Assembly (NCBI RefSeq): GCF_013307205.1
Contig: NZ_CP028940.1
Location: forward strand, 475,787-539,786
Source of the DNA: Polynucleobacter arcticus
GTDB taxonomy: Bacteria; Pseudomonadota; Gammaproteobacteria; Burkholderiales; Burkholderiaceae
Length of the DNA stretch: 64,000 bases
Reading direction: 5' to 3'
The position numbers and the translations under genes were made by a program. This document shows, piece by piece, positions 57,898 through 64,000 of the stretch; within the stretch, counting starts at the first letter, position 1; every line of letters begins with the position of its first letter. Under the pieces are notes generated by a model. The model did no database searches. It was given only the letters and a program-made list of their open reading frames with translations, and was not told the DNA's origin.

Positions 57898-58428
57898 ATG
57901 GCTCAGAATTCATTTACTCAACATTGTAGGCAGGAAGCAGACACCACTGCTTTGGCGCAACAGCTTGCCATGACCATGAGCCATTTTTTTCAAGCAAACC
58001 CAGGTGCCCATCTTAATATCTCCCTAGAAGGTGATCTTGGTGCCGGCAAGACTACCTTTGCACGTTACCTCATTCAGGGCTTGGGATATGACGGCAGGGT
58101 CAAGAGTCCGACCTACAGCTTATGTGAGCTTTACCCAATACAAATAAAGACTGACCATCCAGATAGCGCAGTCAGCATCACAGCACATCACTTTGACCTC
58201 TACCGCATGAGGGATCCGCTGGAGTGGCAAGAAGCAGGATTTGTGGAGCATTTTGATGAGCCTGGCTTCTGTTTAGTGGAGTGGCCAGAAAAAGCAGAAG
58301 GTACCCTCCCCGCTTTTGATATTGAAATTCATTTAATCGCTGGTGAAGCGGAGTGCGATAGGCAGATCGAGCTTAAAGCGATCTCTGATCATGGGGTAGC
58401 AGTCTTAGAGAGTCTTCGGCCCCAATAG
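57898..58428 (+). CDS. tsaE: tRNA threonylcarbamoyladenosine ATPase TsaE
   Basis: P-loop ATPase of 176 residues: LEGDLGAGKTTFARYLIQGL (Walker A) and VKSPTYSLCELY (switch region), HHFDLYR and LVEWPEK. Part of the TsaBDE machinery for t6A at tRNA position 37. Followed closely by the amidase gene. Confidence 0.95.
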   Translation: MAQNSFTQHCRQEADTTALAQQLAMTMSHFFQANPGAHLNISLEGDLGAGKTTFARYLIQGLGYDGRVKSPTYSLCELYPIQIKTDHPDSAVSITAHHFDLYRMRDPLEWQEAGFVEHFDEPGFCLVEWPEKAEGTLPAFDIEIHLIAGEAECDRQIELKAISDHGVAVLESLRPQ

Positions 58429-58430
58429 CG

Positions 58431-59768
58431 ATGAGTAAAACCGCCATCAATTCCTCCAGAAGAAAACATCTCCAGACTTCGGCAAAGATGCTGGGTTTCA
58501 TCCTCTTCTTTTCTGAAATGGATATTGCTTGGGGAGCAAAGATTCTCGGTGTACGTATTTGGCCGGCCGAGGACTACACACGCATTACCCTCGAATCCGA
58601 TAAAGCACTCCCGATTACCCAGCAACTCCTCACTAATCCTGATCGTTTGGTTGTCGATGTTCAGGGCATGGAACTCAATGCCACATTAAAAGACTTAGTC
58701 GCTAAAGTGAAGTCGAATGACCCCTATGTGTCACAGATTCGAGTGGGGCAGTTTCAACCTGGCACGGTGCGCCTAGTATTTGATCTCAAGGAACCCGTAA
58801 AGCCGCAGCTTTTCACACTCGATCCCGTTGCAGAGTATCAATATCGGATGGTGCTCGATCTCTACCCCGCTACGCCACCAGATCCTTTGATGGAGTTGGT
58901 CAAGAGTAGTGCCCGCAAAGAAAGCGCCTTAGATAAAGCCAATGAAGAAATCGATCTAATTGCACAGTTCGCGACAAAAAAAGAAAAGGATGCCCCCAGG
59001 GCACCAGTAGCGCAAGCCATCCCAGATGTAAAAGAAGCTTCAACAAAAGCGAAGCAGAGGCGCCTCATCACCATTGCCATCGATGCAGGCCATGGTGGAG
59101 AAGATCCCGGCGCTATAGGAGCGATGGGGTCTAAAGAAAAGCATATCGTGCTTTCTATTGCCAAGCGTTTACACGACAAGATTGAGAACGATCCATTTAT
59201 GCGACCATTTCTGACAAGAGATGGTGACTATTTTGTTCCTCTTCACACCAGAGTACAAAAAGCACGTCGAGTTCAAGCAGATTTGTTTGTGTCGATTCAT
59301 GCAGATGCTTTTATCGAACCCAGAGCCAAGGGTGCCTCGGTCTTTGCTTTATCTCAGATGGGTGCCAGTAGTACGACAGCACGCTGGATGGCCAATAAAG
59401 AAAATTCTTCGGATTTGATTGGCGGAATCAATATCAAGACTCAAGACAAGCAAGTAGCCAATCTATTACTAGACATGTCGACTACTGCCCAAATCAAAGA
59501 CTCACTTCAAGTGGGCACTTCCATCCTCAAACAAATCAGTGGATTTGCACCCTTACACAAAGCAAAAGTCGAGCAAGCCAGCTTTGCCGTTCTCAGGGCT
59601 CCAGATATTCCATCCATCTTGGTGGAGACTGCCTTTATTAGCAACCCTCAGGAAGAGGCACGCCTCAATGACGATGCTTACCAAGACCGCATTGCTGAAG
59701 CAATCATGAGGGGAATTAAGGACTATTTCTCTAAAAACCCACCCGTTGCTAGACGCGCAAACGCGTAG
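58431..59768 (+). CDS. amiC: N-acetylmuramoyl-L-alanine amidase, AmiC type
   Basis: Protein of 445 residues. The N-terminus has SRRKHLQ before a hydrophobic stretch, compatible with Tat export as for E. coli AmiC. An AMIN domain covers about 40-145, a variable linker follows, then the Amidase_3 zinc domain with AIDAGHGGEDPGAIG, SIHADAF and ILVETAFISNPQEE giving the zinc ligands and catalytic glutamate. It splits septal peptidoglycan during daughter-cell separation. Confidence 0.94.
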   Translation: MSKTAINSSRRKHLQTSAKMLGFILFFSEMDIAWGAKILGVRIWPAEDYTRITLESDKALPITQQLLTNPDRLVVDVQGMELNATLKDLVAKVKSNDPYVSQIRVGQFQPGTVRLVFDLKEPVKPQLFTLDPVAEYQYRMVLDLYPATPPDPLMELVKSSARKESALDKANEEIDLIAQFATKKEKDAPRAPVAQAIPDVKEASTKAKQRRLITIAIDAGHGGEDPGAIGAMGSKEKHIVLSIAKRLHDKIENDPFMRPFLTRDGDYFVPLHTRVQKARRVQADLFVSIHADAFIEPRAKGASVFALSQMGASSTTARWMANKENSSDLIGGINIKTQDKQVANLLLDMSTTAQIKDSLQVGTSILKQISGFAPLHKAKVEQASFAVLRAPDIPSILVETAFISNPQEEARLNDDAYQDRIAEAIMRGIKDYFSKNPPVARRANA

Positions 59769-59836
59769 CGCTCTTGTAAGTACAAGGGCTTGAAGGCAGA
59801 CACCTACAGACCCGGGAGTGCCCATAAACTTCTTGC

Positions 59837-59842
59837 TATAAT
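59837..59842 (+). promoter_or_regulatory. -10 element of tRNA-Lys promoter
   Basis: A perfect TATAAT ends 12 bases before the tRNA 5' end. The matching -35 is not convincing. Confidence 0.55.
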
Positions 59843-59854
59843 CTTCTTTTTACT

Positions 59855-59930
59855 GGGTCGGTAGCTCAGTCGGTAGAGCAGCGGACTTTTAATCCGTTGG
59901 TCGCGAGTTCGAATCTCGCCCGACCCACCA
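59855..59930 (+). tRNA. tRNA-Lys (TTT), integration site
   Basis: 76 nt with GGGTCGG acceptor, D-arm TAGCTCAGTCGGTAGAGCA, anticodon loop CTTTTAA (TTT), T-arm GAGTTCGAATCTC, and encoded CCA. The last 47 bases (59884-59930) are duplicated at 63868-63914, marking insertion of an element; the tRNA gene stays complete. Confidence 0.97.
59884..59930 (+). repeat. attL: 3' end of tRNA-Lys, 47-bp direct repeat
   Basis: From GACTTTTAAT through the CCA end, identical to 63868-63914. Flanking bases differ on both sides, which fixes the repeat at 47 bp. This is the left boundary of the integrated element. Confidence 0.92.
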
Positions 59931-59940
59931 AGCATTACAA

Positions 59941-59969
59941 GGGCTTAGATTAATTTCTAGGCCTTTTTT
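59941..59969 (+). terminator. Terminator downstream of tRNA-Lys
   Basis: GGCTTAGA and TCTAGGCC pair (one G-T) and are followed by six T. It lies just inside the element's left end, so the element supplies the tRNA with a terminator. Confidence 0.8.
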
Positions 59970-59986
59970 GTTTGTAGGTTTTACTC

Positions 59987-60005
59987 TGGGTAACATTGGG
60001 GTAAC
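59987..60005 (+). repeat. Left arm-type integrase site candidates (two GGGTAAC)
   Basis: TGGGTAAC-ATT-GGGGTAAC: two direct GGGTAAC copies at 59988-59994 and 59999-60005, 11 bp apart. The same pair with the same spacing occurs at the other end of the element. Confidence 0.65.
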
Positions 60006-60023
60006 TTCTGCATGAGATATTTC

Positions 60024-60416
60024 TTATTGTTTCCTACAATAGAACACAAGCCACTCGGGATCTATTTTCTGGGGCGGGTTATTAGTTTTTGGCTTTACCC
60101 CATAAAAAGTTGGTAGCGAGAGCTTATCTACTGCTAATCCTACTACACCACCTAGTGTAGATTTAACCTGTATGTAGCATACAGCCTCTTGCGTCTTCGG
60201 ATAATATTTATACTCAGTCACATCCTTATACGATGTTGGCAAATCCCATCGCTCTCCCTTTGAATTTTGTACCCATTTAATTTCGAACCTTGTCCTAGAG
60301 AGCATGCCCTCCTCTACACCATAGATTTTGTCGACCGCAACATAATCAGCCATAGCCTGAGAGCAAACCATGAACGATAAGCACGCAAGGTAAATAGATG
60401 TAATTAGTCTAATCAT
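60024..60416 (-). CDS. Secreted protein of unknown function, element-borne
   Basis: Protein of 130 residues that I do not recognise. Residues 1-23 form a clear signal peptide ending AMA before DYVAVDKIYG. The mature part has two cysteines, many aromatic residues, and no repeat or known catalytic motif. It is transcribed toward the left end of the element, next to the membrane-protein gene. It is cargo, with no evident mobility role. Confidence 0.7.
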   Translation of the reverse strand: MIRLITSIYLACLSFMVCSQAMADYVAVDKIYGVEEGMLSRTRFEIKWVQNSKGERWDLPTSYKDVTEYKYYPKTQEAVCYIQVKSTLGGVVGLAVDKLSLPTFYGVKPKTNNPPQKIDPEWLVFYCRKQ

Positions 60417-60528
60417 TTCTTTAAACCATCTCTATCCTGTAAAAAGCTAGCTAAATGCTTAATTAAACAAGGTAAAACATCGCTAACTCATCGCACAATA
60501 ACAATATAGATTCATTCAAACAACGCAC

Positions 60529-60807
60529 TTATTGCTGGGGTTTATTGACTGCAAAAATTGCTATACCAAAAGAAAACAACAAGGGGAGAACTATTGCATT
60601 AATGGCTGCCTCCTGATTGGATCCAGAACCTAAGCCAAATAAAAGCCTAGTGATGGCGGACAAAAATGCAATGAGAATTACATACAGAATAATTTGCAGC
60701 AAATTTAACTGAGCTTTCCCACGAAATTTAAGAGCCAAATAAACGCACACCCAAACTAATAAGGAAGGAAATAATTGCTCAAGAAAAAGATGAATTAAAG
60801 GAGTCAT
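60529..60807 (-). CDS. Small membrane protein, element-borne
   Basis: Protein of 92 residues with three hydrophobic helices (about 8-26, 34-57 and 68-86) and a short polar tail. No family recognised. It is divergent from the XRE regulator, across an inverted repeat, so it may be repressed by it. Exclusion, holin-like or stress roles are all possible and none is supported. Confidence 0.6.
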   Translation of the reverse strand: MTPLIHLFLEQLFPSLLVWVCVYLALKFRGKAQLNLLQIILYVILIAFLSAITRLLFGLGSGSNQEAAINAIVLPLLFSFGIAIFAVNKPQQ

Positions 60808-60853
60808 AGGTAACCAAGTCTTCTAAGTTTTATATGTTTGTAGACTATATTCC

Positions 60854-60870
60854 GTGGACTGTCAATCCAC
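60854..60870. promoter_or_regulatory. Operator candidate for the XRE regulator
   Basis: GTGGA-CTGTCAA-TCCAC inverted repeat in the 82 bp between the divergent membrane-protein and XRE genes, 20 bp before the XRE start. Typical place for XRE autorepression. Confidence 0.45.
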
Positions 60871-60889
60871 ATAACGCCATATTCGAGGG

Positions 60890-61120
60890 GTGAGAAACTC
60901 CTACTCCCAGTCAAAGAAGCTTATAGCTATTGTTGCCAAGGCTGAGAGAACGCGACTTGGACTTTCTCAGGAAGCATTTGCTGATGCCTGTGGAATTGAT
61001 AGGACGTATGCCAGTCAGATTGAGAGGGGGATCGCCAACCCCTCCCTAGAGGTACTTTGCAGGATTGCTGATGCACTTGAAATCTCTGTGACAGATTTAC
61101 TCGGCAAGCACCCCAGCTAA
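60890..61120 (+). CDS. XRE-family regulator, element-borne
   Basis: Protein of 76 residues that is essentially one helix-turn-helix: RTRLGLSQEAFADACGID then YASQIERGIANPSLEVL, very close to the C.EcoRI/SinR-like single-domain XRE type. It uses a GTG start with GAGGGG directly upstream. It is the only plus-strand gene inside the element and probably keeps it quiet or controls the divergent small genes. Confidence 0.85.
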   Translation: MRNSYSQSKKLIAIVAKAERTRLGLSQEAFADACGIDRTYASQIERGIANPSLEVLCRIADALEISVTDLLGKHPS

Positions 61121-61151
61121 GCAACTAACAAAAGTAAAAAGAACATGAAAC

Positions 61152-61919
61152 CTACAGAGCATAGGTTTTGTAATCCTTAATGACTGGCCTTGGGGTTACG
61201 ATACCAATGATTTCAGCTAGATCCATAGGGTCCCTTGATACCAGCTGGACAAGTTCATTTTGAACTGCACTATCTCGCATACTTTCCTCATTGACAGAGA
61301 GTAGGCCAACAATTTCGGTGGCTATCTTCATGCGATATTCCGAGGGATAACGCACTGTAGGACGTGGCTTAGTAAGTCCAAAAAAGACCCCAACATTCTC
61401 ATAGAAATGTTCATGCATAGCCCTCATTTTTGTGCGGTTCCCATAAAGTTTCGATCCTTGAAGGCTGGAATTGACCAGTGGAATAAGAATAATGTGGCAA
61501 TGGGGACAAGCTTCATCTCTATGAACAATTGCGCTTAACACGTAAATTCCGAAATACTTCCTGCACCACTCAATACAACTATTAAAAAACTCTTCTTCAT
61601 TGAGTTTATGACCATTAGGTAAGCTAAAGACGGCTTCGATTCCCAGAACTGCATCTCTTCGAATCTTTCTGAGTAGATTAGCTGACTTGATGACTGCATC
61701 ATACTCAAGCTTAACTTCAGAAGAGGTGTCATGGCCTACAAGAATTTGATTCTCTCGCGTTCTCATGGGGTCAATCTTGCCAATCTTAGTTCTTTCTGCA
61801 GGAATTTCCCTAAGGTTATGCATGGAAGCCATCTTAATTTTTGTTGGACCCTTTAGCCTTGCAAGACACAGTACAGGGGCTATGCTTTTATGAGGATGGT
61901 TAATGATTGATTCAACCAT
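61152..61919 (-). CDS. MobV-type (Mob_Pre) relaxase, short
   Basis: Protein of 255 residues. HNLR at 34-37 followed by KIDPMRTREN matches MobV motif I and its downstream region; HRDEACPHCH at 133-142 matches motif III (HxDExxPHxH), the metal-binding histidines; and LYGNRTKMRAMHEHFYENV resembles the segment after it. It would nick oriT and pilot single-stranded DNA. It is much shorter than plasmid MobV proteins, keeping the relaxase domain but little C-terminal region. Its start overlaps the excisionase gene by 8 bp. Confidence 0.82.
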   Translation of the reverse strand: MVESIINHPHKSIAPVLCLARLKGPTKIKMASMHNLREIPAERTKIGKIDPMRTRENQILVGHDTSSEVKLEYDAVIKSANLLRKIRRDAVLGIEAVFSLPNGHKLNEEEFFNSCIEWCRKYFGIYVLSAIVHRDEACPHCHIILIPLVNSSLQGSKLYGNRTKMRAMHEHFYENVGVFFGLTKPRPTVRYPSEYRMKIATEIVGLLSVNEESMRDSAVQNELVQLVSRDPMDLAEIIGIVTPRPVIKDYKTYAL

Positions 61920-62118
61920 TTAAACCCCCAGCATTGCAAACATTGCGATCAATAAATTCACATAGATCGCTCATGCGGTATCTAATCTTACGACCGATTC
62001 TGATGAAGGGTAATGGATATCTATTGGTTGCCCTCCATACATCAAGGGTATGAGGAGATACATCCAATATCTTTGCTGCTTGCTTTGTGTCTATGAGTAC
62101 AACGTTGTTATCAATCAA
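61912..62118 (-). CDS. AlpA/excisionase-type HTH protein
   Basis: Protein of 68 residues: LIDTKQAAKILDVSPHTLDV followed by W, then PFIRIGRKIRYRMSDLCEFI, the MerR-like/Excise pattern of AlpA and phage Xis proteins. It likely steers the integrase to excision and may activate int. The start is a TTG at 62118, supported by AAGGAG six bases upstream. It is translationally coupled to the relaxase. Confidence 0.87.
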   Translation of the reverse strand: MIDNNVVLIDTKQAAKILDVSPHTLDVWRATNRYPLPFIRIGRKIRYRMSDLCEFIDRNVCNAGGLNG

Positions 62119-62240
62119 TTAAATCTCCTTTGAACAACTGAGTAATTGGCTCTCGAAGAAATTTCGTGAATCTCAGTTATGAAAAGGAATTTAGTCCATC
62201 AATAAAATACTTTCAACTTAGCATTTAGATATAACTTATG

Positions 62241-62268
62241 AAGCACTAAGATGCTTTGTAGTGCTTTA
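62241..62268. other. Inverted repeat, possible oriT or terminator
   Basis: AAGCACTA (62241-62248) and TAGTGCTT (62259-62266) form a perfect stem. On the plus strand it reads TAGTGCTTTA, which resembles the TAGTGTG/TTA nick region of MobV plasmids at 8 of 10 positions. It lies in the 246-bp gap between excisionase and integrase genes. It could also serve as the integrase terminator, though the T-run is poor. The remainder of this AT-rich gap shows nothing further. Confidence 0.3.
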
Positions 62269-62364
62269 AATTAATCTAAGAAGTTTTAAGCTGCACTGTG
62301 AACGAAAAATATTTTTAACTTCATGCCTCCCCGTGTTGTTTATTAGCACTGGTTCCTAATACCC

Positions 62365-63705
62365 CTAGTGATACATCCGATTGGTCCCTATGGGGGGTGT
62401 CTGCATTGTCATTGCTTTGGTTGCATCTGATGTAGATACCCTGACAGGATCCATATCCATGCGTGCATAAATCTGTGTTGAAGCAGGGCTTTGGTGATTT
62501 AAGCTTTTCCCGATAATCAAAGGTGAGACTCCGTTGATGGCCTGCCAACTTCCATAAGTTCTCCTTAGATCATGCATCCACAGATCTTCCATTTTCCAAA
62601 TGTTGATATCAATTTTTAGCCTTTCACTAACATCACATAGCTTTGTATAGGCCGCACTAGGACTGTCCTTTAGCATGCTATTCAAAACCGCCTCCTCCTG
62701 AAGGCTAAGATGGTTCCGAGACTTTAAGTAGCTCATACCATTAAGGCAATTTGCTCTCATTTTTATTCTTACCCACCCCTTCTTTGGCTCCATTAGGTGA
62801 CCATACTTACCAGCACTAGGAAATACATAGTTTGATGATTGATTCGTAGATCGAGGAGAGAGAATGCCGATAGCCTCTGGAGTAAGCGGGATGGTTTGAG
62901 ACATGCCATTCTTTGTTCGTTTGATATTCCATAACCGATTCGAAAAGTCTATGTCTGACCAGCGCATCGATAAAACATTCGAACGCCTTGCTCCAGTAAA
63001 CAGTGATACGAGGACATAGTCCCTGATGATTACGTTTTCCTCCAACTGTGTAGCACTTAAAAAGGCTGCCATTTCATTGGGAAGAATGTACCTCTCTCTT
63101 GACTTCTCTTTATTTTTTCTAATGCCAGAGGCAGGATTCAGGGTGTAATAACCCCGATCGATTGCCCAGCTAAATACTGCTGAGATTAAGGCAATGGTTC
63201 TATTGGCCGTAACCCCATGACCACTTGCCGTTATAGAGGAGTGAATAGATCCAATGTCACCCCTGTCTATTTCTGCAAGCTTCTTGTTACCAAGGGGGGC
63301 TTTCAAATACTTGATGTATTTCTGCCGATCTGAACTATGCGTGATCTTATTGGGAATGGAGTGTTCCTTATAAAAAAGCTCAAATAGATCGGCAAATGTC
63401 ATCTGCGATCGCTTAATTTTTAAGCCTTCAGCCACACTCACCCCATTAGAAAGCATTGAAACGATTTCTAAGGCCTTATTACGGGCCTGTTCAACTGTGG
63501 TGCTTGGGTATTCCCCGATAGTAATTCGTTGCGTCCTACCGTTTTTAACGCGTTTGTGTACAGAAAATACTATCCGACCCTTTTGGTTTATTCGCAAACA
63601 CAGTCCCCTCACACCCGTATCTCTGTATTCAATCCGACCACCCAATGCGGCAGGCTCTAGCATGTCAATAGTATTTTTAGTGAATCTAAACTCTCTACTT
63701 TTCAT
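62365..63705 (-). CDS. Tyrosine integrase, P4-like (DUF4102 arm domain)
   Basis: 446 residues from the ATG at 63705 with GGAG eight bases upstream. The N-terminal ~90 residues are an arm-binding domain (YRDTGVRGLCLRI, RITIGEYPSTTVEQAR), a core-binding domain follows, and the catalytic residues are Arg240 (FTGARRSN), His378/Arg381 (HDLRRT), His404 and Tyr413. Between FPSAG and HDLRR there are about 80 residues, more than usual for this family. The frame continues upstream to 63912 through the tRNA-derived repeat, which I reject as coding. Confidence 0.93.
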   Translation of the reverse strand: MKSREFRFTKNTIDMLEPAALGGRIEYRDTGVRGLCLRINQKGRIVFSVHKRVKNGRTQRITIGEYPSTTVEQARNKALEIVSMLSNGVSVAEGLKIKRSQMTFADLFELFYKEHSIPNKITHSSDRQKYIKYLKAPLGNKKLAEIDRGDIGSIHSSITASGHGVTANRTIALISAVFSWAIDRGYYTLNPASGIRKNKEKSRERYILPNEMAAFLSATQLEENVIIRDYVLVSLFTGARRSNVLSMRWSDIDFSNRLWNIKRTKNGMSQTIPLTPEAIGILSPRSTNQSSNYVFPSAGKYGHLMEPKKGWVRIKMRANCLNGMSYLKSRNHLSLQEEAVLNSMLKDSPSAAYTKLCDVSERLKIDINIWKMEDLWMHDLRRTYGSWQAINGVSPLIIGKSLNHQSPASTQIYARMDMDPVRVSTSDATKAMTMQTPPIGTNRMYH

Positions 63706-63720
63706 TATGTATCTCTCCTG

Positions 63721-63739
63721 TGGGTAACGTGTGGGTAAC
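63721..63739 (+). repeat. Right arm-type integrase site candidates (two GGGTAAC)
   Basis: TGGGTAAC-GTG-TGGGTAAC: GGGTAAC at 63722-63728 and 63733-63739, 11 bp apart, matching the left end in sequence, spacing and orientation. They sit just upstream of the integrase start, so integrase binding here could also limit its own expression. Confidence 0.65.
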
Positions 63740-63798
63740 AAAGTACATGCAATTGCGTGATTGCGTATGCATCTGGGTGAATACTTGATTTGCTTTGA

Positions 63799-63817
63799 AG
63801 CCTTTTTGATAAAGGCT
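63799..63817. repeat. Stem-loop between integrase and attR
   Basis: AGCCTTT-TTGAT-AAAGGCT, a perfect seven-pair hairpin. It lies in the 162-bp attachment region, where the only other structure is the GGGTAAC pair and an ATGCA/TGCAT inverted pair around two GATTGCG-like repeats. Confidence 0.4.
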
Positions 63818-63867
63818 GAGATGACTTGATGCATCATCATGAACAATGCTGAATAGATTGAACACGT

Positions 63868-63914
63868 GACTTTTAATCCGTTGGTCGCGAGTTCGAATCT
63901 CGCCCGACCCACCA
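63868..63914 (+). repeat. attR: duplicated tRNA-Lys 3' end
   Basis: 47 bp identical to 59884-59930, including half the anticodon arm, the T-arm, the acceptor 3' strand and CCA. Right boundary of the element. Confidence 0.92.
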
Positions 63915-63922
63915 GTATCTAT

Positions 63923-63958
63923 AAGCCCCACAGGTTAACGCCTGCGGGGCTTTCTCTT
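63923..63958 (+). terminator. Terminator right of attR
   Basis: AAGCCCC-A-CAGG pairs with CCTG-C-GGGGCTT around TTAACG, followed by TCTCTTTAT. Probably the original tRNA-Lys terminator, displaced by the insertion. Confidence 0.75.
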
Positions 63959-63970
63959 TATATTCACCTT

Positions 63971-63994
63971 TATATTCACCAAATGGTGAATATA
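63971..63994. promoter_or_regulatory. Perfect 24-bp palindrome at the right edge
   Basis: Arms TATATTCACCA and TGGTGAATATA around AA. A further half-site TATATTCACC lies just before it (about 63960-63969). It looks like an operator for a gene that starts beyond the window. Confidence 0.5.
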
Positions 63995-64000
63995 TTAGAA

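Larger units (their letters stand above)
59931..63914. mobile_element. Small integrative and mobilizable element in tRNA-Lys
   Basis: 3984 bp between the two 47-bp repeats. Contents: terminator, paired GGGTAAC sites, a secreted small protein, a three-helix membrane protein, an XRE regulator, a MobV-type relaxase, an AlpA-like excisionase and a tyrosine integrase. All known parts needed for excision and mobilization are present; there is no type IV secretion system, replication initiator or phage structural gene. Hence an IME or satellite that would need a helper conjugative element. Confidence 0.82.

Noticed and set aside
59773..59786. CTTGTA-AG-TACAAG as a terminator of the amidase gene
   Set aside because: Two-base loop and no following T-run; likely not functional as such.
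63706..63912. N-terminal extension of the integrase (GRARFELATNGLK...)
   Set aside because: It runs through the tRNA-derived att site; the ATG at 63705 has a good ribosome site and begins the family homology.
63695..63931. Minus-strand frame containing GEIRTRDQRIKS across the attR repeat
   Set aside because: This is translated tRNA-Lys sequence, a well-known source of spurious proteins next to tRNA insertions.

Overview
The window looks like chromosome from a freshwater betaproteobacterium of the Burkholderiaceae, most plausibly Polynucleobacter. This is inferred from gene orders (dcd next to metG, pepA-holC beside lptFG, yebC-purD-hemF-nadD-rsfS-rlmH-maf-rng, queG/tsaE/amidase), protein character and moderate GC; no database search was possible. 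Coding density is high. No rRNA operon, CRISPR array or insertion sequence was seen.

Layout. 1-6.5 kb: housekeeping genes (a PLP decarboxylase cut by the left edge, dcd, fdhD, metG, a DUF3460 protein, scpA, panC). 6.5-7.2 kb: a small secreted protein behind a MarR-like gene that carries an in-frame stop. 7.3-14.0 kb: an oxalate-catabolism cluster on the minus strand: Crp/Fnr regulator, oxc, frc, lone PAS protein, second frc, and a formyltransferase resembling the hydrolase domain of 10-formyltetrahydrofolate dehydrogenase. 14.1-19.2 kb: a cobalamin riboswitch followed by a full B12 uptake operon (TonB receptor, btuF, btuC, btuD). 19.3-20.9 kb: a coiled-coil protein, zapA, 6S RNA and a TauE-type exporter. 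20.9-24.9 kb: malonate use (malonyl-CoA decarboxylase, Bug solute-binding protein, malonyl-CoA synthetase). 25-39.3 kb: lgt, holC, pepA, lptFG, a CysB-type regulator, tRNA-Leu, and the yebC-to-rng run, then galE. 39.3-43.8 kb: msbA and three LPS glycosyltransferases. 43.8-50.3 kb: dnaE, gluQRS, rhlE and a GlcG-like protein. 50.4-55.5 kb: a glyoxylate-type aminotransferase divergent from a GntR regulator and a giant YdiJ-type FAD/Fe-S dehydrogenase. 55.6-59.8 kb: azlCD, queG, tsaE and an amidase.

59.9-63.9 kb: an integrated element of about 4 kb in tRNA-Lys, bounded by a 47-bp direct repeat of the tRNA 3' end. It carries a tyrosine integrase, an AlpA-like excisionase, a short MobV-type relaxase, an XRE regulator and two small proteins of unknown function. 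It reads as a minimal integrative and mobilizable element.

Taken together, the catabolic genes suggest use of small C2/C3 acids (oxalate, malonate, and probably glycolate or a related 2-hydroxyacid) such as arise from algal exudates or photolysis of humic matter. FdhD may support the formate dehydrogenase that would finish oxalate oxidation, though no formate dehydrogenase lies in this window. Of everything here, the compact element and the oxalate cluster's control and second branch are the least ordinary parts.
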